A stretch of DNA of 27,827 bases, taken from Acidobacteria bacterium UBA7540. GTDB lineage: Bacteria; Acidobacteriota; Terriglobia; UBA7540. The DNA lies in NCBI GenBank assembly GCA_002478145.1, contig DLMI01000091.1, forward strand, positions 30,149-57,975. Reading direction: 5' to 3'. A program made the position numbers and the translations under genes. Below are positions 7,791-15,164 of the stretch, one piece after another. Within the stretch, counting starts at the first letter, position 1. Every line of letters begins with the position of its first letter. The notes under the pieces are model-generated. The model did no database searches. It was not told where the DNA came from and was given only the letters and a program-made list of their open reading frames with translations.

Positions 7791-9116
7791 ATGTCCAACG
7801 CGCGAACCGCCTATCGGGGCAGAATGTTGGTTGAAACCGTGCATCCGGACAAAAATCTACGAGACCTCGATCTGAATGGTCTCTTTCAACGCCTGACGGT
7901 CGCCTATTCGGACCTGTCTTCCCCGCCTAAAACGGCGCTGGAGCACCTCAACTCTGAACTTGAACGCGCTCGTCGAAAAGAGGACACACTTATATACATC
8001 GCAGCAATTAGTGCGGCGGTTAGCGTCTTCGCGATCTTTCCGGTGTTGTTGGTGGGAGGATTTCGGCTTGTAAGATCTGTTGAGCCAGCGGTCGAGCACC
8101 TACTCCGCCAGAGGAACTACTTAGTTTCACACCCTGAGATGGGTTTCGCCGCTGCCGCAGCCAGCTTTTCAGCCAGCTTCTACACATTGGTGCTGCACCA
8201 GCGCTTAGCGCGGCATTTGGCGGGGCGGTTTCCTCGTTTAGGACTTTGGACGCCGCGAGACATTGATCGGACAGGGTTGCCCTTTATTTTTCTTGCTGTG
8301 CTCCTCAACTACGCCGCCCTGGGTGTAGGTCTGTTGTTCCTGTGTAGTTACTCAGCCCCTGGAACCCCATGGACTACCTGGGCCGTGACCGCCTGGATGT
8401 GCGTCCCTCTTCCTGTGACTAGTTTGGTGCCGTCCTACCTCCTGATGTTCGTTTTTACCTATCCCCACATCAGATATGAGCTGTACGATGACGCGCCGCA
8501 GGCGACGCTTTTGCGAGAATTGCTCCTACTCCTCGATTATCTACAAGATATCGCAGACTCGGGTAGTGTATCGAGCGAGCGTAGGCGAACTATAATGCGG
8601 CGCATCGGCAGGATAGCTGACATGCTTCGACGCCTGTGCAGTACCAAGGGCACCCGACACACATCGGTGGTGGGTGTCTATCGGCGAATTGGTCAGGCGG
8701 CTGACCACTTCTTGGCTCTATCGAGCTGCGTTGCCTTTCCAAGGGAAGATACTCTGCCGGAACTGAAACGCAACGTCGTCACCTATGCAAACATCGTCGC
8801 TGGGGGAACCTATGACGCGCTTCCGACGAGCGAGGCTGGCGAATCTGAGGGATTAACAAAGGGCTCGCATCGGATGGCTATGTGGCGCCGAGCCGGCGGC
8901 TTACTGGGACTTTTCCTAGTTGTAGCGTTGCCGCTCGCGGTCTACGCAGAACTCGTGACACATTTCCGTGTCGAGATCCCAGCAAACCTCGACCCGACCG
9001 CTGGGGTGGTTTACTCAGGCTGGGTCGCGTTATGCCTCCTTGCTTACATCGATAAGCTGGCACCTGATGCAAAGGCCGCCCTGATAGACGTGATCAAGCT
9101 CGTCTTCAGGCGTTGA
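7791..9116 (+). CDS. Six-helix membrane protein of unknown function
   Basis: I do not recognise this 441-residue protein. Hydrophobic segments suggest transmembrane helices at about 67-90, 117-135, 163-186, 197-223, 369-389 and 404-420. A cytosolic or periplasmic loop of about 140 residues (224-365) carries a leucine-rich helix (LLRELLLLLDYL) and many arginines (RRRTIMRRIGRIADMLRRL). The N-terminal 60 residues are soluble and may form a coiled coil (HLNSELERARRKED). There is no signal peptide and no catalytic motif. The ATG at 7791 has GTGGG very close; the ATG at 7824 preceded by GGGGCAG is an equally plausible start. It lies between the ATPase and the NDT/TIR-like gene, each more than 340 bp away. 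A membrane effector or sensor role is only a guess. Confidence 0.65.
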   Translation: MSNARTAYRGRMLVETVHPDKNLRDLDLNGLFQRLTVAYSDLSSPPKTALEHLNSELERARRKEDTLIYIAAISAAVSVFAIFPVLLVGGFRLVRSVEPAVEHLLRQRNYLVSHPEMGFAAAAASFSASFYTLVLHQRLARHLAGRFPRLGLWTPRDIDRTGLPFIFLAVLLNYAALGVGLLFLCSYSAPGTPWTTWAVTAWMCVPLPVTSLVPSYLLMFVFTYPHIRYELYDDAPQATLLRELLLLLDYLQDIADSGSVSSERRRTIMRRIGRIADMLRRLCSTKGTRHTSVVGVYRRIGQAADHFLALSSCVAFPREDTLPELKRNVVTYANIVAGGTYDALPTSEAGESEGLTKGSHRMAMWRRAGGLLGLFLVVALPLAVYAELVTHFRVEIPANLDPTAGVVYSGWVALCLLAYIDKLAPDAKAALIDVIKLVFRR

Positions 9117-9117
9117 G

Positions 9118-9148
9118 CGGGTAGCCACGGTCAGCGCAGTACTGACCG
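9118..9148 (+). repeat. REP-like hairpin, family B, copy 2
   Basis: It shares CGGGTAGCCACGGTCAG with copy 1. CGGTCAG (9128-9134) pairs with CTGACCG (9142-9148). It begins 2 bp after the stop codon of the membrane protein gene. Confidence 0.72.
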
Positions 9149-9304
9149 CAGGCTGGCGCAGACCTTTCAGTTTAGGTCTGTGCACTGAAAGTGCAATGAA
9201 CGCGAACGTCGCATACGCCAAGGGTCCGCGCCAGCGCCGTGCGCCAAGGAGGACCGTCTGTGACCGAAGAGAAAAAAGGGCCTTCGGAGCCGACATTGAC
9301 GCAG

Positions 9305-9340
9305 CGGGTAGCCACGGCAGGGACTGTGTACCGCGGGCTT
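9305..9340 (+). repeat. REP-like element, family B, degenerate copy 3
   Basis: It shares CGGGTAGCCACGG (9305-9317) with the other two copies. The hairpin is decayed, with CCACGG only partly able to pair with CCGCGG downstream. Confidence 0.5.
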
Positions 9341-9461
9341 TTCCTTTAAGGGAATCGCGGTTAGTTTAAGGCGCGAGCTGACCGTCGTTACAAAAAAAGG
9401 GGGCGGTCTTCGAGGCGCAGCATCCCGTGTGCAGGCAACGTGTCCTGATGAAGGAGGCGAA

Positions 9462-10742
9462 ATGCAGGAAGCAAGAGCCGGGCAGCGTCGAAGGATAGAT
9501 CTCCCGCAGTACCCAAAGGCCTTTGTTGCAGCAGCCAGGCTTGCAAAGGAACGGGACCGGGTATTCGTAGCAATGCCATTTGAGGACGAACACCCGCGTA
9601 TTTTGTGGAGAGTCATTCAGGGTGTCTGCAATATCCGTGGCTTGAACCTGCGCAGGGCTGACAGTTCCTCGTACCCAGATCTGATCGTCGCCGACATTCT
9701 GGAAGAGATCGAACGAGCCGAAATTGTCGTTGCGGATTTAACGGGTCTGAATCCCAATGTGCTTTACGAGCTGGGCATAGCCCATGTGCGCTGCGATTCT
9801 GTGATTTTACTCTGTCAGAAGGGGCAGAGGCTTCCATTTGACCTAGCTTCCTTTCGAGTCATTTTCTTCGACTTTTCATCCATTGATGGACAGGTCGCCT
9901 TTGCGGACCGGCTAGGCAGAACGTTGGATGAGATAAGGGTCATCGGGCCGCCTACTACCATTCAGTCAGTCCTCGAAAGGACGAGGCTTGTTATCAGCGA
10001 CCTGCAAACCCTCGCAAGCCGACCTGATGATGAACTATCTAGGGAGGTCGTTTGGTATAGCGGCTTTCTGTCTTCTTTTGCGATCAGCGCCGAAGAGCCC
10101 TTTCCTCCGGAAGAAGAGGAATACCAAAAAGCGCTCATGCAAGAGAAGGATTCTCTTCTGGCGTTAGCTCGCCGGGGCTGTGTTATTCGATGCATAATCA
10201 CGCCCCCAAGCCCAGACGCCCTGCTGCGTGGTAAATTGGATATCGCTTATTGCCGAGTGAAGGCCCTACTGCAGTTCCTCATGAGCCACGATGAGACGTT
10301 GAAGAATATTGAGTGGGCAGTCTCCCCCTTCCGGCAGAAGAGCCTTTACCTGATAGGCCACGTCTCACTGTACGAAGGATATAAGAGAGGGTTTCAGCGC
10401 GGATTCGGCCTCACTTTGCGCCAGACCGGGCTTGATGCCATCAATGCTTGCATTTCTTTATACGAAGTCTTGTTTGAATATCAGTCTACGTATACTCTCG
10501 CAAACTTTGGTGTGGGCGAATTGGACGACCGACGGGAAGCGCTCCGCTTGTCAACCATCAAATGCCTCGAGGGCTCACTTGAATTCCTGCGCTCGATTCT
10601 TGAGCGCGAGCGGCCCGAGGCATCCGCCACGTGCGGAACGGCCGATGATCCGCTGCAGGCCGCGCGGAAAATGGACATCCCGGAGCAGCCTGATGAAAAC
10701 AGTAGGCAGCAACAGAACAGGCTCAGGCGCAATCACGGCTGA
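9462..10742 (+). CDS. Nucleoside 2-deoxyribosyltransferase/TIR-like domain protein
   Basis: This 426-residue soluble protein has an N-terminal NDT-like Rossmann domain (about 33-160): VFVAMPFED (34-42), DLIVADILEEIERAEIVVAD and LNPNVLYELGIAH. Glu103 in NPNVLYELG is at the position of the catalytic glutamate of NDT and related TIR-type nucleotide hydrolases. Proteins of this fold cleave N-glycosidic bonds and several act as effectors or signal makers in bacterial immunity (family knowledge). The C-terminal part (about 185-400) is unrecognised; VVWYSGFLSSFAI followed by RRGCVIRCIITPP looks like the start of a second alpha/beta domain. The ATG at 9462 has AAGGAGG spaced 5-6 nt, so the ATG at 9429 is not used. 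Its substrate and partners are unknown. Confidence 0.7.
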   Translation: MQEARAGQRRRIDLPQYPKAFVAAARLAKERDRVFVAMPFEDEHPRILWRVIQGVCNIRGLNLRRADSSSYPDLIVADILEEIERAEIVVADLTGLNPNVLYELGIAHVRCDSVILLCQKGQRLPFDLASFRVIFFDFSSIDGQVAFADRLGRTLDEIRVIGPPTTIQSVLERTRLVISDLQTLASRPDDELSREVVWYSGFLSSFAISAEEPFPPEEEEYQKALMQEKDSLLALARRGCVIRCIITPPSPDALLRGKLDIAYCRVKALLQFLMSHDETLKNIEWAVSPFRQKSLYLIGHVSLYEGYKRGFQRGFGLTLRQTGLDAINACISLYEVLFEYQSTYTLANFGVGELDDRREALRLSTIKCLEGSLEFLRSILERERPEASATCGTADDPLQAARKMDIPEQPDENSRQQQNRLRRNHG

Positions 10743-10852
10743 GGTTTTTCGCCGGCTGGCGCAGAGCGCAGTTCTGCGGCCCACAGACAAGACTGAAATC
10801 AGGCGAGCCGATCCATGCTCAGAACCCACGAATTATTGAGGTAGCAAGGCAG

Positions 10853-10877
10853 CGCAGACCTGTTCTGTAGGTCTGCG
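10853..10877 (+). repeat. REP hairpin, family A
   Basis: CGCAGACCT (10853-10861) pairs perfectly with AGGTCTGCG (10869-10877) around a short loop. It belongs to the family CGCRGACCTGTTTTGTAGGTCYGCG repeated several times between here and 12640. Confidence 0.8.
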
Positions 10878-10980
10878 GCTCCTATTGTATTCGGCCGGGC
10901 GCATCGGTAGAATCCCGGCATGTCGCGCTTGCGGAGCCTGGTGCCCCCGGACGGCTATTCCTTCGTAACCCGCAATTTGC
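10872..10980 (+). repeat. 109-bp direct repeat with RAYT 5' end, copy 1
   Basis: It is collinear with 14978-15086 (97 of 109 positions match by hand count). It covers the upstream region (ATTCGGCCGGGCGCATC) and the first codons of a RAYT-like gene. Copy 1 keeps the ATG; copy 2 has ACG. Confidence 0.82.
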
Positions 10981-10991
10981 AGCAAGCGTAG
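10920..10991 (+). pseudogene. RAYT (REP-associated tyrosine transposase) N-terminal fragment
   Basis: Twenty-three codons (MSRLRSLVPPDGYSFVTRN and a few more) match the N-terminal pattern of RAYT/IS200-like TnpA proteins, a basic start then D-x-Y-x-FVT-x-N. The frame is ended by the TAG of GTAGCGCGG, the foot of the REP hairpin at 10992-11016, so a REP apparently interrupted the gene. No catalytic HUH or tyrosine remains. Confidence 0.65.
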
Positions 10992-11016
10992 CGCGGACCT
11001 GTTTTGTAGGTCCGCG
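10992..11016 (+). repeat. REP hairpin, family A, interrupting the RAYT fragment
   Basis: CGCGGACCT (10992-11000) pairs with AGGTCCGCG (11008-11016) and is preceded by GTAG at 10988-10991. That GTAG supplies the stop codon of the upstream RAYT fragment. Confidence 0.82.
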
Positions 11017-11091
11017 GCTTTTCGTGCCCACCAGCGCACGTTGGCTCGGTTGACCATTGCCTCCACACGGCATCGCGCGTAGATTGATCGC

Positions 11092-11340
11092 ATGTCAAAG
11101 TTGCGGCGCCCGTTCCTTTATGACCGCTATATCTTCGTGACCGTGAATTTGCTGAGATCGAGACGCAAGCTGGAGGAACGCGATTTCGGACGGTTGGCGA
11201 TTTCACTGGCGCGGATGCGCCAAAAGCAGCGATTTGCACTGACGGCCTGGGTGTTTCTGCCCGATCACTGGCACGCCATCATTTACCCACCCCATCCGTT
11301 GAGCATCGCGAACGCAATGAGTGACCGCAGCGCAGACGTC
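11092..11340 (+). pseudogene. RAYT / IS200-like REP transposase, 3'-truncated
   Basis: The first 75 or so residues are RAYT-like: MSKLRRPFLYDRYIFVTVN, then WVFLPDHWHAIIYPPHPL, where HWH is the HUH-type metal-binding motif of Y1 single-strand transposases. After IANAMS the family pattern stops. A hairpin (GCAGACG 11332-11338 with CGTCTGC 11350-11356) and further palindromes follow, and the remaining open frame to 11616 is not RAYT-like. The catalytic tyrosine helix is missing, so it should be inactive. RAYTs cut and join at GTAG-footed REP hairpins, which surround this fragment. An intact RAYT elsewhere would be needed for mobility. Confidence 0.75.
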
Positions 11341-11407
11341 CGCCCTTGGCGTCTGCATTGCAATGCCGTAGGTTCTTGTTTTTTTAGCAAGGATCTTCAA
11401 GCACTTC

Positions 11408-11455
11408 GTAGGGCCGAACGGCGTTCGGCCCAGGGCCAGCGCCGCTGGCCCCTAC
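11408..11455. repeat. Compact two-hairpin palindrome (GTAGG...CCTAC)
   Basis: There are two perfect hairpins in tandem: GGCCGAAC-GGC-GTTCGGCC (11412-11430) and GGGCCAGC-GCC-GCTGGCCC (11433-11451). They are enclosed by GTAGG (11408-11412) and CCTAC (11451-11455). This is the layout of two REPs in opposite orientation, each with a GTAG foot. Confidence 0.82.
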
Positions 11456-11542
11456 ACGTTTGGTTACAGCTCCGCCGCGCTGTGCCACACTTGCTTCCTT
11501 CACCGGAAACATACAGAATTGTCAACGCCAAGCGAGAACGTC

Positions 11543-12493
11543 ATGAAAACCCTTATCATCGGCAGGGGTGTGGTCGGAACGATTTACGGCTTGGCCTTGT
11601 CCAAGGCAGGCATTGATGTCACCCATGTCGTGCGCAAGGAGGGGCTTCCTAGCACCGACACCTTGGACCTGCTGGACTTGCGGCCCGGCTACCCGAAAAA
11701 CACCCGGGTGACGTATGCTGCCAAGACAGTTGGGCAGATCAGCCCTTTAGACGGCTTTGACCTCGTGATTGTCGCTACCAAGCACTACCAGGCGGCTGAG
11801 GCCATCCGCCAATACTTGCCCGGTGCACTTGGCGCCACTTTTCTACTGTTCACCGCTAATTGGGATGGAACGGGGGAGATTGACCGCCTTCTGCCGCGAT
11901 CTTCTATCCTTTGGGGTTATTCCGCCGCCAGTGGTGGCCCCGATGCTCAACGTATCCTTATCGCAACCGTGAACCCTACGGTGCGCTTCGGAATGTTGGA
12001 AGGCTCCGATGCGGAGAAATTCAGGGCCGTGACGGGATTGCTCCAACGCGCAGGTTTCACCTTGGACATTAAACCCAACATCATCGAATGGCTGTGGGCA
12101 CACCATGCTATCAATGCTGGCACTATAGGAATCGCCCTCTGGGCAGGAGGGATCGCCGAAGCGACCCGGAGTTTCAAGACCTTGAAGCTGGGGGCGTTGG
12201 CCATCCGGGAAGCATTGCATGTGGTTGCGGCCCGTGGCGTCGACCTAGGGCGTTATCCCGACGCGAGAAGTATTTTGAATATGCCTGCCTGGCTTGCGGG
12301 CCTTGCCGCTATTTATGCCATTCGATTCACTGAAAAGGGTCGACGCCTTCTCAGGGCGAGTCACTTCGCCTATAGCCCGGAGGAAATGAAACGCTATTAC
12401 TTCGATGTGCTCAACACCGGAGAGAACCTGGGCGTGGCTATGCCGCACTTGTCCGCGCTTCGCGAAAAGGTCGAACGTTATCCAGAGGTGTAG
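11543..12493 (+). CDS. Ketopantoate reductase-like (ApbA/PanE) oxidoreductase
   Basis: This 316-residue NAD(P)-dependent dehydrogenase has an N-terminal Rossmann fold: MKTLIIGRGVVGTIYGLALS with GRGVVG at about 7-12, then VIVATKHYQ in the expected position for the cofactor/substrate cleft. The C-terminal helical half (ApbA_C-like) contains WLWAHHAINAG. PanE reduces 2-dehydropantoate to pantoate in CoA synthesis, but many members of this fold act on other substrates, and no pantothenate genes are adjacent, so I withhold the symbol. The ATG at 11543 (AGCGAGAA upstream) gives the canonical N-terminus. The stop TAG (12491-12493) is the TAG of the GTAG foot of the following REP, suggesting the C-terminus was set by REP insertion. 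Confidence 0.78.
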   Translation: MKTLIIGRGVVGTIYGLALSKAGIDVTHVVRKEGLPSTDTLDLLDLRPGYPKNTRVTYAAKTVGQISPLDGFDLVIVATKHYQAAEAIRQYLPGALGATFLLFTANWDGTGEIDRLLPRSSILWGYSAASGGPDAQRILIATVNPTVRFGMLEGSDAEKFRAVTGLLQRAGFTLDIKPNIIEWLWAHHAINAGTIGIALWAGGIAEATRSFKTLKLGALAIREALHVVAARGVDLGRYPDARSILNMPAWLAGLAAIYAIRFTEKGRRLLRASHFAYSPEEMKRYYFDVLNTGENLGVAMPHLSALREKVERYPEV

Positions 12494-12574
12494 CGCAGAC
12501 CTGTTTTGAAGGTCTGCGGTTCGTCCCATGTTGACAACAAAAAGCCGCGGACCTATAAAACAGGTCCGCGCTAC
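12490..12574. repeat. Inverted REP pair (BIME-like) after the PanE-like gene
   Basis: A forward REP (GTAG 12490-12493, stem CGCAGACCT 12494-12502 with AGGTCTGCG 12510-12518) faces a reverse REP (stem 12546-12554 with 12562-12570, ending CTAC at 12574). The outer arms GTAGCGCAGACCTGTTTT and AAAACAGGTCCGCGCTAC are complementary except at one position. Confidence 0.85.
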
Positions 12575-12640
12575 ACTTGCTGCGGTTCGTCCCATGTTGA
12601 CAACAAAAAGCCGCGGACCTATAAAACAGGTCCGCGCTAC
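12515..12640 (+). repeat. Tandem duplication of a 66-bp unit carrying a reverse REP
   Basis: The unit TGCGGTTCGTCCCATGTTGA onward, including the reverse REP, occurs at 12515-12574 and again at 12581-12640 with no differences seen (period 66). The second copy ends 14 bp before the GH36 start codon, just upstream of its ribosome site. Confidence 0.87.
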
Positions 12641-12654
12641 TTCAGGAGGGATGC

Positions 12655-14901
12655 ATGAAAGCTACGGAAGCGGAAAGATTGGGTAAAGCCGTTATGCTTG
12701 GGGCGCTGATGGTTGCCATGATGCTCGCGCCCGGCCGGGCTTGCGGGGAGGGGACGATGGGCGCCGCGCCGGTGCGTTATGTCGCCAATTTGCGCCTGTG
12801 GGTCCTCACGACCGAGCAAACCTCCTATGTGATGGGGCTCAATGAACGCGACGAGCTGCAAACGCTCTACTGGGGAGGGAAGCTCGAGAGCGACCATGAC
12901 CTTTCCGCCGCGCGCCTGCACCCTGAACACGCCTCCTTTGATTCTCAGGAAACCATGAGCAATCTTGAATACCCGGGATGGGGCGGCCGGTATTACAACG
13001 AGCCCGCCTTGAAGGTGACGCTGGCATCGGGCGTCCGTGACTTGAGGCTGAAATACGCCAGTCACGAGATCCGCGGCGACATGCTGGAAATCCGCCTGAA
13101 GGATATTCAATATGACCTGTTCGTGAAACTCACCTACAAGGTATTTCCTAAAGAAGATATCATCCGCAAGCAGGCGGAAATTGAGAATCGGACGCTGCAG
13201 GTCGTGACCGTGGAAAGCGCGCAGTCGGGGGTCTGGTACGTGTCCGCAGGGGAGGGATATCGGCTCACCTATCTCACCGGGCGCTGGGCGGGCGAAACAC
13301 AACTGGTGCGGGAACCCCTTCATCCCGGCGAGAAGGTGCTGGAAAGCCGCCGCGGCAACACCAGCCACCAATTGAATCCCTGGTTCGCCATCGACGAAGG
13401 GGGAGAGGCCGACGAGGAACACGGCCGCGTGTGGTTCGGCGCCCTGGGCTGGAGCGGCAACTGGAAACTGGTGGTGGAAGACACGCCTGCCGCCCACCAA
13501 GTGCGGGTGACCGGCGGCTACAACGACTTTGACTTCGCTTGGCCGCTCAAACCGGGCGAGAGCCTGAGCACGCCGCCTTACTACGCCGGCTTCAGCAGTC
13601 GCGGGTTCGGTGAAGCCTCGCGGCTGATGCACCGTTTTGAGCGCAACCAAATTCTTCCCGACCACGCCCATCCGCATGTGCGGCCGGTGCTCTACAACTC
13701 CTGGGAGGCAACCACCTTTGACGTGAACGAGCCAGGACAGAAGGCCTTGGCGGAGAAGGCCGCGAAACTCGGCGTGGAACTTTTCGTGATGGACGACGGC
13801 TGGTTCGGCAAGCGCAACGATGACCACGCCGGCCTGGGCGACTGGTACGTGAATGCGCAAAAGTTCCCCCACGGCCTGCAGCCGCTCATCGCTTACGTGA
13901 ACAGCTTGGGCATGGATTTCGGCCTGTGGTTCGAGCCGGAAATGGTGAACCCTGACAGCGACCTCTACCGACATCACCCCGACTGGGCGATGAACTTTCC
14001 GGGACGTCCGCGCAGCGAGGCTCGCAACCAGCTTGTTCTTAACATGGCCCGCGAGGATGTGAAGGAATACATCTTCGGTGTGCTCGACAAGATGCTTTCC
14101 GAGAACAACATCAAGTACATCAAGTGGGACATGAACAGGCATTTTGGTGAGCCGGGCTGGGCGGAAGTTCCCCTTGCGGAGCAAAAGGAAATCTGGGTGA
14201 AGTACGTTCGCAACGTGTACGAGATCATCGACCGCTTGCGCGCCAAGCACCCGAAGCTTGAAATTGAGTCCTGCTCGGGAGGCGGCGGGCGCGTGGACCT
14301 GGGCATTCTGGAACGAGTCAACATCGTCTGGACTTCCGATAATACTGAGGCCCTCGATCGCCTGGGAATCCAGGAGGGCTTCAGCTACGCGTACACCTCC
14401 AAGGTCATGTCGGCTTGGGTTACCGATGTTCCTAATTTGAACGGGCGCTCTACGCCGCTCGAATTCCGTTTCCTGGTGGCGATGCAGGGGGCGCTGGGCG
14501 TCGGGGCTGACCTGAACAAGTGGACAGCAGAGGATTTTGCTCTCGCCACCCGCATGATCGGCACCTACAAGAGCATCCGCGAAACGGTGCAAGAAGGGGA
14601 CCTCTACCGCTTGTTCTCTCCCCGCCAGGGTCGGCTGACGGCGAATCAATATGTCTCCGCTGACGGAAAGCAGGCGGTTTTGTTCGCATTCCTCCACTCC
14701 CAGCAATACCTGCGCCCGGCTCCCACCGTCTGCTTGCGCGGGCTTGATGAAAACGCGACGTACCGGGTGAAGCCGCTTGATGACAAGCTCGTTGAAAAGC
14801 AGCAAGCATTGAGCGGCGCCTATCTGATGCGCCACGGGCTGAACCTGAATCTCACCGGAGACTACGACAGCACCCTGGTAATCCTGGAACGGCTGGAGTA
14901 G
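12655..14901 (+). CDS. Alpha-galactosidase, GH36, secreted
   Basis: This 748-residue enzyme should hydrolyse terminal alpha-1,6-galactosyl residues (melibiose, raffinose, galactomannan side chains) by a retaining mechanism. An N-terminal signal peptide (MLGALMVAMMLAPGRACG, about 14-31) implies export. The N-terminal beta-supersandwich domain is followed by the barrel: VMDDGWFGKRNDD, LWFEPEMVNPDSDLY, then IKWDMNR with the nucleophile Asp492, ESCSGGGGRVD, and WTSDNTE with the acid/base Asp562. The length is usual for bacterial GH36. The ATG at 12655 follows AGGAGGG. A tandem REP unit ends right before the ribosome site. A second glycosidase (GH2) lies 0.9 kb downstream on the same strand, separated by HicBA. 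Confidence 0.95.
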   Translation: MKATEAERLGKAVMLGALMVAMMLAPGRACGEGTMGAAPVRYVANLRLWVLTTEQTSYVMGLNERDELQTLYWGGKLESDHDLSAARLHPEHASFDSQETMSNLEYPGWGGRYYNEPALKVTLASGVRDLRLKYASHEIRGDMLEIRLKDIQYDLFVKLTYKVFPKEDIIRKQAEIENRTLQVVTVESAQSGVWYVSAGEGYRLTYLTGRWAGETQLVREPLHPGEKVLESRRGNTSHQLNPWFAIDEGGEADEEHGRVWFGALGWSGNWKLVVEDTPAAHQVRVTGGYNDFDFAWPLKPGESLSTPPYYAGFSSRGFGEASRLMHRFERNQILPDHAHPHVRPVLYNSWEATTFDVNEPGQKALAEKAAKLGVELFVMDDGWFGKRNDDHAGLGDWYVNAQKFPHGLQPLIAYVNSLGMDFGLWFEPEMVNPDSDLYRHHPDWAMNFPGRPRSEARNQLVLNMAREDVKEYIFGVLDKMLSENNIKYIKWDMNRHFGEPGWAEVPLAEQKEIWVKYVRNVYEIIDRLRAKHPKLEIESCSGGGGRVDLGILERVNIVWTSDNTEALDRLGIQEGFSYAYTSKVMSAWVTDVPNLNGRSTPLEFRFLVAMQGALGVGADLNKWTAEDFALATRMIGTYKSIRETVQEGDLYRLFSPRQGRLTANQYVSADGKQAVLFAFLHSQQYLRPAPTVCLRGLDENATYRVKPLDDKLVEKQQALSGAYLMRHGLNLNLTGDYDSTLVILERLE

Positions 14902-14977
14902 TTGCCGGATGATGAGTGCGAATGGGGGTCGACTGGGGAGGGGACACGCGGGCAGGTGCTGCGAGCACTTCTTCTTC

Positions 14978-15086
14978 TCTGCGGCTCTTATTGTATTCGG
15001 CCGGGCGCATCAGAGGAATCCCGGCACGTCGCGCTTGTGGGGTCTGGTACCCTCGGACCGCTATTCCTTCGTAACCCGCAATTCGC
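14978..15086 (+). repeat. 109-bp direct repeat with RAYT 5' end, copy 2
   Basis: It is collinear with 10872-10980. The RAYT start codon is ACG here, and the reading frame TSRLWGLVPSDRYSFVTRN lacks an initiator. Confidence 0.82.
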
Positions 15087-15115
15087 GGCGGTCGAGGCGG
15101 CCCTCTTGCCCGCCC
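15026..15115 (+). pseudogene. RAYT N-terminal remnant without start codon
   Basis: About 30 codons (DRYSFVTRNSRRSRRP) match RAYT N-termini and the fragment at 10920. The ATG has become ACG at 15026-15028 and the rest of the gene is absent. It lies between the GH36 gene and hicB. Confidence 0.6.
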
Positions 15116-15164
15116 TTTTGCTTTTAGTTCCCCGCACTGCTAGAATCGCAGTTAGGGAGTTGCC

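Larger units (their letters stand above)
9117..9461. other. 345-bp spacer with REP-type hairpins and a tiny ORF
   Basis: It contains family-B REP copies at 9118 and 9305 and a family-A-like hairpin (CAGACCT 9159-9165 with AGGTCTG 9174-9180). AAGGAGG precedes a GTG at 9260 that opens a 29-codon frame to 9349. That frame may be the stub of a gene cut by the repeat at 9305, or chance; I do not call it a gene. Confidence 0.5.
10743..11091. other. 349-bp REP-rich spacer with a RAYT 5' fragment
   Basis: Hairpins lie at 10760-10778 (CGCAGA with TCTGCG), 10853-10877 and 10992-11016, with a truncated RAYT reading frame at 10920-10991. A 109-bp segment here (10872-10980) is repeated at 14978-15086 with about 12 differences by hand count. 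Confidence 0.7.

Noticed and set aside
9260..9349. 29-codon GTG frame with a good AAGGAGG
   Set aside because: It reads into a REP copy, is very short and has no homology I can recognise; mentioned only in the spacer description.
11341..11616. Continuation of the RAYT reading frame to 11616
   Set aside because: After about codon 76 the translation comes from palindromes and then overlaps the PanE-like gene out of frame; no RAYT motif is left.
12637..14835. 732-residue minus-strand frame opposite the GH36 gene
   Set aside because: It is antisense to a complete glycosidase with both catalytic aspartates, and has no family features or ribosome site.
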